In this document: piece after piece, positions 12,601 to 27,800 of the stretch
Layout of the letters: each line of letters begins with the position of its first letter
Position numbering within the stretch: the first letter of the stretch is position 1
Source of the DNA: Anas platyrhynchos
Lineage: Eukaryota > Chordata > Aves > Anseriformes > Anatidae
DNA length: 64,000 bases
Assembly: GCF_047663525.1 (NCBI RefSeq)
Contig: NC_092611.1
Coordinates: 1,029,001 to 1,093,000, forward strand
Reading direction: 5' to 3'
Position numbers and translations under genes: made by a program
Notes under the pieces: generated by a model
What the model was told of the DNA's origin: nothing
Databases searched by the model: none
What the model saw: the letters and a program-made list of their open reading frames with translations, nothing else

Positions 12601-15600
12601 TTTTTCCACCCTCAGCCTTTGACAAAGATTTCATTTTACAGACTTTTTACCTGTTGAATTCTTTTGGATACAGAACCAATGACTTGATTGATTCTTCTAC
12701 TGATTTCTTGTGTAAGTTCATCCTTTGTATAACAGGAATAAAAAAAGATGAAGCACATAAGAATTCAGCCTCACCTTCACAACCAAAGTAGATTGTTTGC
12801 TGACTCTCAATGTCCAATATGGACTGTGTGGATATTTGCCAGGCTAGACTTAAACAGCAGAATATGAAACGTCATAAACTCATATTCTGTTTCAATTTTT
12901 CCTCTTCTCAAAAGACTGACAGCAGAAGGTGGTCAAAATAATGGTATTTAACATGATCAAATGATTGCATCTGAACTTCCCAGCTAACCTTCTAAAGGGG
13001 CTAGTGCAATCTTTGGTTTGGGGCAGAATACAGAAAAAATAAATAAATTTTATTGAAAATTATCAGTGCACTTATGCTGCAGTCACTAACCTTTCAGATA
13101 ACTGAAAACCCTTTCCAAATTGTGGAAACTACGTTAAAATACTTGAAGTCTTCACGGATTCTTGCCTGCTAGCTGTCTTAATCTCTGCTAATACAACTGT
13201 ATACTTCTATACTACTAGCCCTGCTATGGAATGTGACAAATTAGTATTTTAATTTGGGACAGTCACAATAGCAGCTTCCACTAGCTATATGTATATTTGG
13301 TAATCATCATTTTCAACTCAGATAACAAGAACTGGAAAAAGAGTCAACCGCTCTGAGGAAACATATATTCATGATATGTCCATCCCTGGAGATATTAAAA
13401 CTTGACTGGACAATTCACTTAACAAGCCAATCTAAACTGATCTGGCTTTGAATATGACAGTTAACAAGATGTCTTTCAGAGACCAAATTATATAATTCTG
13501 ATTTCTGTTTTGTACAAGTCCAAGCAAACATTCCCAGCAAAGACATAATTTTTTCCACTTACAGGTTTGGTACTATAGAAATGGACTGTAGGAGCACACA
13601 TATTGATGTGATGGAAATATAGAAGTTCCTGTATTGTGCCTTGAATTGGTGTTACAGCAAGACCACAGGGACAGACTCTGAAGAGTTGAAGACTTCTAAC
13701 AGTATATAAAGGCAGTTCTCAGTGCTTTTGTATTCTAACATATGATGTTTGGATAGATATTATTTCCTCTCTTCATTTTCAAAATGCATCATTTTTCTCT
13801 ACTCCTGCACAGAATTTGATACAACATGGATTTTAAGATATTTTATCTGCTGTATCCCAAACAAAAATTAATTTATTCTTTTCCATGGGTAGAGAAGGAA
13901 GGAGATGACACTGGCCTAAAGCACTTGACTTTGCCCTGCATCATGTAATATTTCAAAATGATGCAATAGGAATTTTCTTCAGATGGAATCATTCTGTCAT
14001 CAATGGTCTTAGCCTCAGATGTATCATAGCATCTATCTTCAGTTCTCAAAAATGTCCATGTAATCTCAATGGAACAATGATCCTTGAATCACAGAATAGC
14101 AGGTGAGACTGGATACAAAAGAGCCTTTCAGCTTGTGCTCACCAAAAATGTTATGACTATATTTCACAAAGCCATCTTCATCACTTCTTTCCTATTATGT
14201 CCATCTCTAGCCTCTACCACGCCCACAACTCTTCCTCTTACTACCACAAACTCCGTTTTGAAGCCAGCCTATTCTATCTGATCACAACTGATAAGCACTG
14301 GCTGTTGATACTTGTCTCAGCTCAGCACAATGAGAAGCCAATGACAAGATAAAAACAGATCTGTTCGAGAAGCAACTCAGATGATCTTCCAGTGGTACAA
14401 ACTACAACTAAATATACACTCTTCCTTCAGCTGGAAAGACAAAATATATGAGTCAACCCTTGACAATCATAAACATGAGCTTTGAACTCGGCAACCAACA
14501 CTACCCTATTAGCTTGCATATCAAACACATTTCCAGGGGTTCATAGACAGAGATCAGAAAGCCAGTCTAATAAATATAGTTCTTGCCTTTGAAGTTGGAA
14601 GTGTTGAGGCCTACTTTGATTTATTTTTGCTAACAGAAACTGCACACGTAGTTGAAAGGAAATAGTTAAAAAAAAAAAATAATCAAAACAACAACAACAA
14701 AAAAAAAACCTGCTGAACTGCTGCTGGAAAGAAAACAGAAGATTACATGTATATGATTACTAGCCAGCTACAGTACATTGCAGAGCAGCCATAACAATTG
14801 TAAAACAAAATAAAATCAAGTGCTACACATGCATAAAAAAAAAAAAAAGAACAGACACTGTCAGAAAATAGAAGTGATGGGCATCAAGGGTTCACTTATT
14901 CCTTGATGTTACAAGTGATACTGATGCACAGCATCTGGAGCATGCGCTGCCAAGTTCCTGCTATAGTTTGAGTAGAGAAGATGAAGGTTCCCCTCAGCTG
15001 CATTCACTTCCAAAAATGTATTTATATATCTCTCAAAACACTACGGAAAAATAGAGCCAATTATTCTGAAACAGAAAGGCCATGTCCTGGCTCAGTACCC
15101 ATACAAACATAATGGATTATCCAGTTGATTTTAAAAGGGCTTTAAAATTTATGCTGCTGTTCTCCCTCTATTTTCTACAAAATTTTCTCTGCAAAGGTTT
15201 GCACTCAGCTTCAGGGTGGATATAAAATTCACACCACGTTATCTCCTTCCCTCAGCTACATCTGAAGCTGTGCTTAAAACCATAAATAACCCCATCAAGA
15301 TGGCTGTTTTACTGCAAGCTTTCAAACCTTCATACACATTTTAGAAAACATGGACAACCTGTGTATTGATTACTGTTTTGAGGTTCCATTTTGCATGGAT
15401 CTAGCCAATTTTTTGGAAGGGTCCTCAAACCAGCTGCCCAGGTATACAGAAAAAAATCTGCATGGAAAATTCTTTGTACACTGTCCTCCCAGTTTCCTGC
15501 ATTATCTGCTCCCTTGTGACACTGACATAACACCTACATGCTGTTGCTTCTTTACTTTCTGTTCAGCATCACGTGTTCTCTATCTACTGACTGTCACTGT

Positions 15601-15714
15601 AAATGAAGCAAGTTATATATTTTTGAATGACACACTAATTTTCAGAGCAAAACAGTCAAACTTAGGGACAAGGCTGGTGCAGGCCAAAAGTAATATTCCC
15701 CCTCTGCTGTACAG
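9635..15714. other. Intergenic stretch with no recognised gene
   Basis: AT-rich DNA with a CAAA/AAAC-type simple repeat at about 9718-9782, a T run at about 10138-10150 and A-rich runs near 14670-14710 and 14836. I see a possible very old CR1 relic at 13383-13500 (listed separately) and nothing else. No open frame here has a recognisable domain. Confidence 0.55.
13383..13500 (+). mobile_element. Probable ancient CR1 3' relic
   Basis: The order of phrases CCCTGGAGATATTAAAAC, TTGACTGGACAA and a degenerate remainder matches the CR1 3' end (lethal-indel level of decay), ending near ATAATTCTGAT. Divergence is high, so this call rests on phrase order only. Confidence 0.5.
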
Positions 15715-15898
15715 GTGACAGAGCACTGGCACAGGTTGTCCTGAGAGGTTGTGGGGTCTCCTTCCTTGGAGATCTTCAAAAGCTGACTGGGCATGGTCCT
15801 GGGCAGCCTGCTGTGGCCGGCACTGCTTGAACAGCAGGTTGGACAAGATGACTGCTAGAGGTCACTTCCAAACTAAAATAGTCTGCAACTCTATGAGA
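15715..15898 (+). mobile_element. CR1 LINE 3' fragment
   Basis: It contains the CR1 tail phrases GAGCACTGGCACAGGTTG, CTTGGAGATCTTCAAAAGC, GGTTGGACAAGATGACTGC and a degraded 3' terminus CAACTCTATGAG. It is about 180 bp long, 5'-truncated and non-coding. Overlapping open frames of 60-120 codons on both strands are by-products. Confidence 0.8.
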
Positions 15899-18800
15899 TG
15901 TGAGATAAAGTAAAGAAGAAAAAAATAAGTCCAATTTGGCAGGAATTTTGGATAATCTTCTATTTGTCAGAGAGATCAAAGTAACTGTTTACTATAAGTG
16001 ATCAACTGTGCACTAAGGCAACAGACAATAGCTTGTAGGTGTTGGCTTTGTAGATGTTTTTGTGGCTTTCTCCTATCACTGTCTATGACCAGAATAAGCA
16101 TTTGCATGACTATATGAAAGAGGATTTTTTTGGTTTTCATCTTCATCATTAAGAAAGAAACCACTAACAATTTACAGAGATCACAGACAAAGGAACTAAA
16201 TGACAGATGGTTCTGATTTTTAAGCGGCACAAAGTACCCCAAAACATTGGAAAGTAGAATTTACAAAAGGCCTGGCTGCTCAAACTAATGCAGAAATTGG
16301 TAAATTTCAGTCCCACAACTGATCATTCACCTGTGATACTACACATAGCTTTACAAGCAGCACCTGCTTCAGGTACAGTTTCAAAGAAGCACATTTCAAA
16401 AGTTTAATATCCTTTACTCAGGATTCATTTTGCACTGTTATAATTAATTGTGTGTGACCTGTACATAAGCTTAAAAGGTTCTAAGACATATTATTGACAG
16501 CTATGGCAGGCACAGAAGATTTTGAATATTGCACATTAGAAACTATTTTCTCCTTACATTTACACCTAAATTTAGCAGATTTGTTTTAAAGAAAAAGTTT
16601 AAGTACATGCCTATTTGTTGAGAAGCCTAGATTACAATTTTTTTCTTTTCCAATCTTCTGTTGCAGAGGTGGAACTAAGCGGTTGGTTGCTTCCAACCTT
16701 ACTGAACTGATTCCATCTGTTTACAAAGAAAACAGCTTGACTTTTTTCCTCCTGGATGAAAAACAAGATTTTGTTTATAGCAGGATGGCATAAACCATCT
16801 GCAAGGCTCCTTCAGATCAGTGAGAGTGATTTAACTTCCGTTCAGTACAGCTGTAGATCTTGTACAAACTTAAAGCTGCTTTCATTTATAATTCATAAAG
16901 GATTGACCCCAGTTTTCCAGATGGATGTATATGCTGAAAAAATGTGTCACAGTCTTCAAAGGCTGTGATTTTGCCATAGCACACACTCGTTCAAGTTATG
17001 GCCTATTTTATGCTACTACCAGTTCAAAATAATTTAAATAGCTCTGACTAATTTAAACAAAGCAACAATAACATAGGCAAAAAAAAAAGCCCTCTCAGAT
17101 GCCATTAGTATTTATGTAAGGTATCCTTCAGCTAGTGTATGTATTTTGATAAATAGATTCTTCATTTAGTTAAAAGAAATATTAGGGTACCCCAGTAAAA
17201 CAAACCAAAAGTGAAACCATGAATTTGCAAAGTTGCTTTAGAATTTGACATTTCTGCTATTGGATTTCAAAACATATGTGGTATTTGACAACAATAAAAC
17301 AAAATTAAAAGACCTTATAGTATACTGGGAATTACGCACTTATGATTGTATATATTCTAGAAAACAGCTTTATTTGTTGTTTTCATAACTACATACATTT
17401 ATAAAACAACAGCAGAGAATCAGGAGGTAAGTACTGATATAAATATTTAGGTGTATCTCTTTAAATAAAAAGCAATTAGCCTTGATAATAATTTTGTTCT
17501 TCTGTCATATGTGAAATGTTGACTAAGATAATGGATGTCATTCCCATATGAATCATTATACTTACATATTTACAGAGGAGAAAGTTTCTTTGTTTTAGAG
17601 ATAAAAACACTAAATTGTGATCCTACTTGCTTAGTCTTTGCATTGAATTTAATCGGAAAATTTTGTCTGACAATTCCAGATATTTAATACACATACAGCT
17701 GAGGAGCAAAAAAGTAAATAAACAAACAAACAAAAATCTGTAAGATCACTAGAACTACTAGTATAATACACAAAACAAAAAGTTTAAATATAGTTTTAGG
17801 ATGAACAAGTAGATGTTTTAAATGAGTACATTTGGATGTCGGCATTCACACTGATCAGTTTAAAATGGCTTCTGTCAGAGAGGTAGAGATAATTGAGCTT
17901 TCTTTAGCTGGCAATCTTGAATCTGAGTATTAGTCACTTTTTCATTTCCGAAGTCATTCTTAGGGAGAAAAAAAAAATGTTTTTTTTTATTTATATATTC
18001 AGCTGTTCGAGACATTTATGCATTAATACAGAAATTAATGCATTAATATGGAAAAAGCATTATGTTTCAGACTGAATATGTGTATGGAGAAAAAGCAATA
18101 GGAAGTTTTTTATGATTAGAATAATCAGCTACAATGAAAATAAAATCTGTAACTAAAAGAAACCAGCAGAAATCTTTGAAAATTGCTACGTAAACTGGTC
18201 TGGATGGATAAGTCTGTATGCACAATTAGCAAGAGGGCAAAGTTCTGATCTGGACATTTACTGACTTGCTTCATGGAAATGCTTCTTCTGAAGAAGAAGC
18301 CAGCATACTCTCTTGTGTTAGAAAGGGCCAACTGCAGTGTGCTGTTTGACACCTATAGCAGTAACACTTTGGTATAAACATAAGCCATCAAGCCAATAGC
18401 AACAAAAAAAGTTAAATAAAAATTCACAGGAGATAGTATATGCAACCAGTGCTTTGATGTGAATTTTTAGTTTTAAGGCCACAGTAGCTGATAAAATGTT
18501 AACAACAGAGCTATATGATACAGCTTGTAGAGTAACCTGGATAGGAATAATCATATTTTATGACACCTCTCCATCCCCACTACCTCTGGAATATTGGGTA
18601 ATCCAGAAAGTATTAAGAGACCCATTTGAATTTCCTCTCTGTCACAGTGAAAATCACAAGGTACTAATAAATATTATATCACAGCCACCCACTATAAGTG
18701 TTACTATAACCCAAGGCACTGTATGTCCTTCTCTACTAGCACCATAAATAACTGATTATGATACTCTAGGGAAGGTGGGTGGTTATTTTCAGTTATAAGC

Positions 18801-21800
18801 AGGATCCATGTTCAAAGAACAGATTACAGATAATTATGTGTGCATTTATCTCTATTAATTATTCATTAATAATTATGCATGTTTATGTCTCCTGTCAGCT
18901 CAGCCAGCAAATCACTGTTTTGAAGACAGTCTCATCATAAGACAGCTGGAAGCAAAATGAAGGCTTACACTCCATCTTTCAATAAACAGACACTATGCAT
19001 TTTGTAGAACCTAGATATCTTCTAAATCAAAGTGTGTTCTACCTTACTAAAGTTTCACCTTCACCTTGTAAAATGCAAAAAGCTGAAACAGGAATACGAC
19101 CAAAAACTTATATGCTTTCCTGATATTTAAAAAATAAAACATCAACATACATGTATATGCAAAATAATAACTACCAAACAAACAAACAAAAACACTTATT
19201 ATGAATATTTGAAAGGGTCAAGCCAAAGAATTACTAGAACTTGACAAAACAGTAACAGTCCACAGTCACTTTACTGCAGAGTACTGAATTTCTTTTTAGA
19301 TATCACTGAAAAGGAATGAAAAGGAATGAAGGGTACATCTGTCTTTTTTCCTGTTGGAAAGAACAGAATTTTTTTTGAGCCATAATTACTAGAAATGAGC
19401 AACAAAAAGGGAACAGGTCCTTCATATCACTCCCACAGTCATCTATGCCACAGAACCACAAGTTCCAAGTCTGTGCTTACCAGCAGTAGCTGTAATGATA
19501 ATCAGCCTCAGAATATTGCTGTGTCAGGACAGAACTGAAAATATGATGATTCAGCAAATCATGAAAAAGTTCACTGCTCTGTCAAGAGAATGTCACAAGA
19601 TTTCACAGTTACATACTTTCCCATCTACTTCAATTATAATGTACATTTTAAAAATAATCTAGTTTATATTAATTAATACTAATTAAATATAAACACTTTA
19701 CCAAATCAGAGCTATTGCTAGATAAATTTATTACATAAAATAAAGTGTAGGCACTTTGTAGGTACTGAAATCTCTAAATCTTGTTAACAGTATGCACTGA
19801 GCATGTATGGTGAATGTGTAACAGGAAACTCTGTACCACAGCATGCCAGAAGATGAAGCATCTTATCTGCACAGTCCCTTCTCAGGACACTTCCCCAGCT
19901 GGCTCCAAAGGCAGAGTTGCTCATGGAACTGCCACCTAGGCTGGCCATGACAAGGTGCATGTGGAAAGATAATTGGGAAGTCCCAACATGCTAGTCTTGT
20001 GATTTCACCACTGAATTAGACAGTGAGAATCTGCTCTACAATTGTGCACTTCAAGCTTTATCTTTTAATACTAATCTGAATGAGGTAGGCTTTTGTTTTT
20101 ATATTACCCCATCAGCTGAAAAGAGTTTGATTCTATCATGCTGTCCTAACTTGGAAAACCTTACCTCTGCAGTCATTTACACAGAATAAGCAGATTCACT
20201 CTGCACAGACATCAACTGACATGATAGTTCAATCTCATTTCTCAACTTTTTTTGCTGGAAACAGTCTCTTTGTACTGTTGAAGAAAATTCCCCTGGAATA
20301 TACTACTCAATTTTATTCAAATGTACTGTTACTTTTCAAGCATTTCCAGATAAACATACCTTCATTTTAAAAACAGAAACATAGTAACACAGAACACACA
20401 AAAGAGGAAGCCGGTGCGTAAAGGACATATGCCTTCAGTTATAAACCGAAATGATAAAGTTATGGGAAAAAAAAATCCAACTTGCAATGCTCTCTTCTTT
20501 ACTCCACACCAATACATGTATAACTAATTAAAAGGGAAATTTATTATTTCTGTAGCTTCATTTCTTCTACTCTGTTACCACAGAATTTTGTTTTACTTCT
20601 GTTATTAACAAAAATGCTTAAGAATAGCAGTATTTATTATACAAATACTGTTGCTTAGTGCGTTTTCTAATACATTTACATTAATTAGGAGGAATTTATG
20701 CTTGCACAGAAAATTCAATATATCTTTCCCTGTTGCATTTTGTGTCTCTTAATATCTCTTAGTTTTCCTCCTCCTTCTTCTTCATTTCCAGGAAGTTTCT
20801 TGATCTTTGATTTAAAGTCAAAATCTTAAAAGTTTTGGCTCTCCTCATCAAATCATCATCATCATCTAGAAGAAACTGAGAACCATAGCTTGCTTTAGTT
20901 TTTTGAAAACATTTTGGGGAAGGAATGGAATAACAATCATTAAATATTTGTAGTCATCAATATAAAAATAAGCTTTGTTTCTGCTTCATTTCTCTCAGTC
21001 ATTCTTCACGAATCTTCACCCATCACCACCACAACTAATACTTCATACTAACAGCATCTGCTTAGCATATTCTTTTCTATAAACTTCTTGTGGAAAGCTT
21101 TACCTGAACCTTGTTATGTAACTTAACATCAACTTTTCCTCACAAGTCCATTTAATGACATTATTACTTGCAGTCTTGGAAGCAGAAGGCAATCTAATCC
21201 TTGTCTTTCGGTTCTACTCAGTATTTTCCCCAGTGAACAACTAGTCTGAGTACAACGATTTACAAATACTGAGCTAGTGTCTTCCTACACCTCCCAATTT
21301 GTCTCAGAAACTGTCCTTTCTGAAGGTCTTATTGCCTGGCATAGGACGCTGGTGCAATTGCTAGGCCATCCCTTGTGAAAGCAGTAACTAATGCTCTTCT
21401 TTTAAGAAACGCAGCATTCCTCTGAGTTAATAAATACAACTTACCTTGCCTGAAATTCCCTTCTTTTAACTATTCTTGCCATCTTCTCCCAAGTCTGTAA
21501 AGCAACAGAGGCCATAAGTGAAGGAAGAAGAGGATAAAACATGGATGGAAACACAAATGGCAGTCACACACTGTGCAAGCAGAGATGCACTTTTCACACT
21601 GTGGGAGGCTTCAGTAGCTGTTCAAACAGCAGGGTCTGAGTAAATCTCAGCTAGTCTGCCATGAAGAGAGTTATTACTCCCATTTCCAGGGAATTATAGG
21701 CTACCTGGTATAAGAGACTAAGAAGCAAAAGAGGATGATGTCTCGAACTCTCAGCAGAAAAGGTTGTAGCCACATTTTAAATTGGCTTAGAAAAGAGCAT

Positions 21801-24800
21801 CCTGCAAAAGCAGGAGAGCACTGTTCCAGGGCCAGCCTCCTGGAAACCATCTGAGACATCTCTGCAGCTGTGGTCCTGGCAGTGGGCAGAAGGGAAGGCC
21901 TTAGCAACACCTTTCTCCAAAGACCTTTCTAAAAGGTTCTGCACATGCAAAGTAATGGCTACTGGCTTATTAACGTGGTTATAGCTTGTTTTGTGATTAC
22001 CTGAAATACATGAATACGGATATGCATGAGATTTTATGCCAGACCTCCACAAATCCACAAATGAGTTCACTGTGAACTTCTACAGAAGAATTTTTTTTCT
22101 TCTAATAGAGAAAATAGTTTACTAAAAATAAATTTAACTGGAAAATACATTACACTTCTGAAGATCTAGCATGTTGGAACTTTGGATTTCCTGTCAAATG
22201 TCATTGAAGCATGAAACAGTAAGATTTGAATCCTGTTTTAATTGAAAATATTGCTACAATTTCAACCAGGAAGCTGCTAACAAAGCTTTCATAATAAAGA
22301 TTTTAAAACAAAATTGTTTGTTTCTAAACTCTACACATGCACTCAGTTTTATTTTGACTGAAAATGTAATTATATTCTTAAAGGCAAGAATTATATTCTC
22401 TTAAAACTGAGACTACTGCTGAATTATGCCAGTTATACAGCCATTTCAAATTCATATTGAGCTTTTTTTTTAAGAGAAAATAAATACTTCCAAACAATCC
22501 TTTGCTTCAGAAAATATAAGCATCCTTTCATGATAAATTTGTGTGTGTGTGCATGTACAAACACGTATATGCATGAAAAAATAATACTTCCCACAGTACT
22601 TGTCTTCAAGAATCTCACTGATCAATCCCTTATTCTATCATCCCTTATTCTATCATGGCAGCAACTAGGAATTAGTTTTATGCCTTGCAGTAGATGGCAC
22701 CTTTTGTGTTAATCATGCTACAAAGCTTAAATTTTATAGCTAATAACTAAAATTCAACAATGTGAGGGATATGCTAAAGGCCACTTCAAACTTCAGAATA
22801 GCAAATCTATTTTCTGCTCATGGTTAAGTGTATTTACATTTCTGGAGGCCTGAATAAAGAGGTCCTATTTACACAAAGGGTCAGCCATTCTTGAATTCTG
22901 CATATTGAATGGCATATTTTCTTTTGTCACTCATGGTATGGGTACAGGACAAACAACTCAAGTTCAGGATTTCTACAGATATTCTTTACTTTTTGCAATG
23001 TGGACGTGTGTCATTTCTCTGTTGTTAATGTTTTTAATTCAACAACCTTCTTAGCAAAGAGGGAGTTGTTACATAAAATACAAGGACAGCAGTAACATGA
23101 AACTACTTAAATTTACAACTGAATTATGTTGTGATATTATTGCACACAGACATGAATTCAAGCAAGAAAATGAAACATTTAATAAAGCAAGATGAATAAA
23201 AAAAATAAAAATAAAAATAAAAATAAAAATAAAAATAAAAGTAAAAATAAAAATAAAAATAAAAATAAAAATAAAAATAAAAATAAAAATAAAATTTGCA
23301 ACTTGTCATGACCACACTTGCACTTCCTCTCAAATCACTTTTGAAACCTGTTTTCATAACTTAACCAAGACTCTAATCTTGACTTCCAAAGCTTGAAGTC
23401 ATTTTAAAAAATAACCAACAAATCAAACAATGAACAAACAATTCACAAGAATCAACTCACTTAGTTTGCTACACTGTCCTGGGTTCAAATGATATGACTG
23501 AGTTTGGGGAATTACACATCCAATATTGGTATACTACAATTTGAACTTTTGAATTTTTTGAATTTTTGATTTTTTTTCGTTTATTATTATTATTATTCCT
23601 ATGGCTTCACAAAGATGGAAACAATTTTGTTTCAAGGGAAAAAAAAAAGTTTTTCTAGTTAGAAAACATTCTGGTTTAGGCCACTTACTTATTCACATTA
23701 CACTAAAAGGGACCTCAGCATTTCACATGCTTCATTTCTCAGCACTATGACAGGAAAAGCTGTATCTCTAGATAGTCCTGACAATGATATTTCTAGAATT
23801 CTGGTAGGAAAAACTCTAAAAACTCATGGACACATGTAGCCCATTCCTGTCTGATTCCATTATTTTTATATATATATTTTTTTTCTCCTGAAGTGTTGTC
23901 TGAAGTTCTTTCTTTCAGTTTATATCTGTTACATATCTTAAAATACATTGCCCAAATCTGAAATGGACACCTTTCTCTGTGTAGCAGACTTTTTTATGGT
24001 CAAATATCTATGTTTCTAAATATTCAGAGTTTTTCTAAACTTCTTGGACTAAGCAGCTGCAATTCATTCACTTGTACCTAGCAGATAAAGATTTCTAGAT
24101 CTCTGATCATGTTCATTTGTAGCTTTTGAGACACTGGGGATCAACTATCTGGGGGCTTGGCCAGAGTAATTCAGTTAAAATTCAAAGCTGAACTTTGAAA
24201 AAAAGCAATGCTGAGCACTTCCATTACCAGGGCTATAGCCCTGTTCATTCATCAGAGAAACAAATTTGCTAAACATTCCTTCTCTCAGTTAGTTTTTTTC
24301 TCTAGTTAGTTTGTTATTAAGCAGATAAATAAACAAATCTAATTCTTGTATATTATTCTAGCACTGGGAATTAAATAATTTCTTTCACATTTTTGTGTTT
24401 TGTTTTGTGTTTTTTTGTTGTTGCTGTTCTCAAAATCATGTTATTTTAAGTACATTCCATTTGTTCTATTTTTCCTATTTTTGTCACTTTGTTGACTTCT
24501 TGATTAGACAAGTCTGTCGCTAAAAATGAAGTTCTTAAGCCATCCACCTTTCTTGTTCTTGCTGTACAAAAGTTGACCTACAGTCTGCAGTATCTAATGT
24601 TTTATTTTCTACTTTCTAGTTAGGGATTAAATTCTAGACCTCCTGCTCTTAAATTTTCTCTGAACAGAATGATCCCTCTGGCGTTATTCTCATACAGCAC
24701 ATTTCTGAGTTCCTTGAAATCACCTGTAACCCCTGATGACTCTCATGGAAAAGCATGTTTATGTGTTAAAATATGTATGCTCAGAGACAGCTAGATAAAG

Positions 24801-27800
24801 AAGCCCACTTTATCGTGCAACCTTAAATCTGTGTGTGTGTGGTGGTTCTACTGTGCTAGGCAGCCAAACACCACAACCGCTCTCTCACCCCACCCCCCCA
24901 ATACAGTGTGCAACAGTGTTATCCACCTTTTCTAGGATGCATAACTTACGAGCATCACCTGCTATTAACAAGTAAGCAAACACTTTCAAGCTTGACATTT
25001 CTTACAAATTGCTATAATTGTCTCATACGCAGAAACAGAGCAAAACCTGCCTCAGTTGTTCTGTTCATGCTCTCTAATACAACAAAACAAACTAACCAAG
25101 CATTTAATTTTACCATTTAACAAATACACTACTTACAAACACAGAGACCACAATACTGGCTTGTGAAATCAAACCCGATCTCCTGCTTGATTATTTACAT
25201 TTCAAAATCTGTCTTCCCTACTGAGACTCTACAGAGAGGTTCAAGTCATTGCAAGTTCTAGTGGAGACAATTGCCTATTCATTTGAAACCACATAAGCAT
25301 ATTTCATCTATACAGCTAAAAAAAAAACACCCATGAGATGGTAAGGTCTTGCTGTTTTATTACAGGGCTGCCTATGAATCAGTCGCTATACAGACAAAAA
25401 AGTTTCAAAAGTCTTTTATTATCTCTGAATCAGAAGTGATCCAAGAATCAGCATTTTCTCATTTATCTTCCTTCACTGAACATAATCAGGAATCCTCACT
25501 GATCAACAGAATTATTTTGCATAGGTTGGCACATCTGGAAAAAATGGATTGCATCACTCTTCATGCTGCTAAATATTTTAAATTATAAACAAACTTTGAT
25601 TATCATACTTATCCACTTATCCAAAGCATAGAGAAGCATAACTAGAAACATGGGAAAATGATATGCATAAAAGCAACAGACAAATGCAGCAAGCATAATT
25701 TAGGTGATTTAAAATGTAAGGATTTGGACCTAAGAAATATTCTGCCAAAAGTCTGTAAAATTTGGTTTTATTATTTACTGAACTATAAAATACAAAGTTT
25801 AGAAATGTAAATTTTGCACAGTGCAGATGACACACGATGTGAAAGTAAGCAAGTCACTATCACATTCCTTCAGAGACTGATGACGTCTAGTTGCATGATA
25901 AATGTGCCTTAGGGAGGCTGTGGTAAGCTCTCATAGGACTAACACGAAGATCAGTGTTTGCCTTGTGGCAAGCAGGTGTTGGAATAATTCGTTAAGTTTT
26001 CCTTTAAGAGCACTGTGTAAAAACAATAAGGCTATGCAAAGGAATAGTAAATGTTGTGAAATAAAAGGAAGCTGATTATGCTAGGTGAAAGGCCACAATC
26101 TCCTTTAAGCACCTGCAAGAACAACTGCAAAAATGCTGATGTTTATAAAGTAGCCTGCTGGGACTATAATGAAGATGTCAAAACCTCAGGCGGGCAGCCT
26201 TTCTTTAGTCCCCTTAAACCATCTGTGGATAATGTGTGGAGGGGGGGATGATCTCACAAACCATGTAATCACAAATTTCGTGTCTTTTAGTCTCTTAAAA
26301 CAAATATAAAAACAAAGATCAAAGCCACCATCTAGACTGTGCTGATTGACTTTTTGAAGAACAGCCCAAAGCTAGCATAAGCAAGCACTCAGAGTTCTAA
26401 ACAATCAGTATCAAAAAAGACTAAACAAGAACATGTTTATCTACCAAATATCTTCTTGTATCCTTTTTCTGTTTAAATCTTCAGCCAGCTGGACATTCAA
26501 TTTATTGAAAGCATGCCTTCATTTACTAAGAACATGAGTATATTCTTATGGATATGAAAATATATATTTATAGACAAAGTAGAGAGAAAATACATATTAA
26601 GCTGTACATAAAATGAGGCAAATGGCTGAGAAAATATGTACTCAGGCAATGCATCAGCTGGTTATCTTTATTTTTTCTTTTTTTTCTTTCTTTTTTTTTT
26701 TTTAAATGGGAAGTTTTTATTACAACTTATTACGTAGCTTGTAAAGTAATGTAAAATCTCTGATGTAAAGTCTTATATTTCATATTGAAATGCAAAGAAC
26801 CTGGAATTAAAACTACCACTTAAAGATGATATTTTTATGGAAACTTGAATCCTATCACTGTTTTTGATTCGAAGTGTTCTGAATCATTATTTCTCATAAT
26901 TACATGCAAATTAACATCTCATATGAACACATGGATTTCTATTTTATTTCATTAAGAGACAGAAAATAGCAATCACAAACAAAAAGTAACTGAACTCTTT
27001 CCAAAGTCTGAAAGTCTACAGACAAAATTTGCTTTGGTCTTTCAATAACCCAAGCACTTGCCCAAATTTTTAATCTTTCTGGATCCTGCTTCTCTGCAAG
27101 TCTTCCAATGTTTTTGCTAGACATAGCCTGATTTCATATGGCAATAAATATTTAAAACAAGAACAGACCCAAAAGCACAGATTTCCTGCAACAGACACCG
27201 AGATTTAACTCTTAGTTTTTCACTAATCCAGGAGCTCCAATCGTCAAAAATAATTTACAGCCTTTTTTGTCTTGGTCCCTCATTAGCTATGCTAAATGTC
27301 CTTGGCATCAAGAAATGAAGTAGCCATTTGCTCACTGTAGTATCCTTTGAATGGCTGTAAACCAGTAACATCAGGAAAGGTACTGCTTTGCCTCATTAGA
27401 TTTATTGAACTAGCAGGGAACCATTCTGTTGCATGACTGAAGTCACTATTTGACTAAGTAAACATTTAATGTATTTTAACTAATGTTTCATGCCTACTCA
27501 CAGCTTACAACTATCGCAACTATATATTTCAGCCATTTTCCTTTTTTTTCCATAACTGCCTCTGATTTTCTTCAGTCTAAACAAGACAAACTATAAAAAG
27601 GTCTTGCTCTGCCAAACTGCCAACCTGCATTGGTAATTTACATATTAATAATTACATACATAAAAGAGTAAAGCATTACTTAGCACAATTCATTAACAAA
27701 AAGCAGTTTGCATGTTGCCAGAGTTGAACATCACACAAGAATTGCAAGACCTGTCGCCTTTACATTAATATGCAATGCAGGACTTCAGCAGGTGCTCTAC

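Noticed and set aside
15350..15718. 122-codon open frame on the + strand
   Set aside because: No recognisable domain, and its end runs into a CR1 fragment. The composition looks random.
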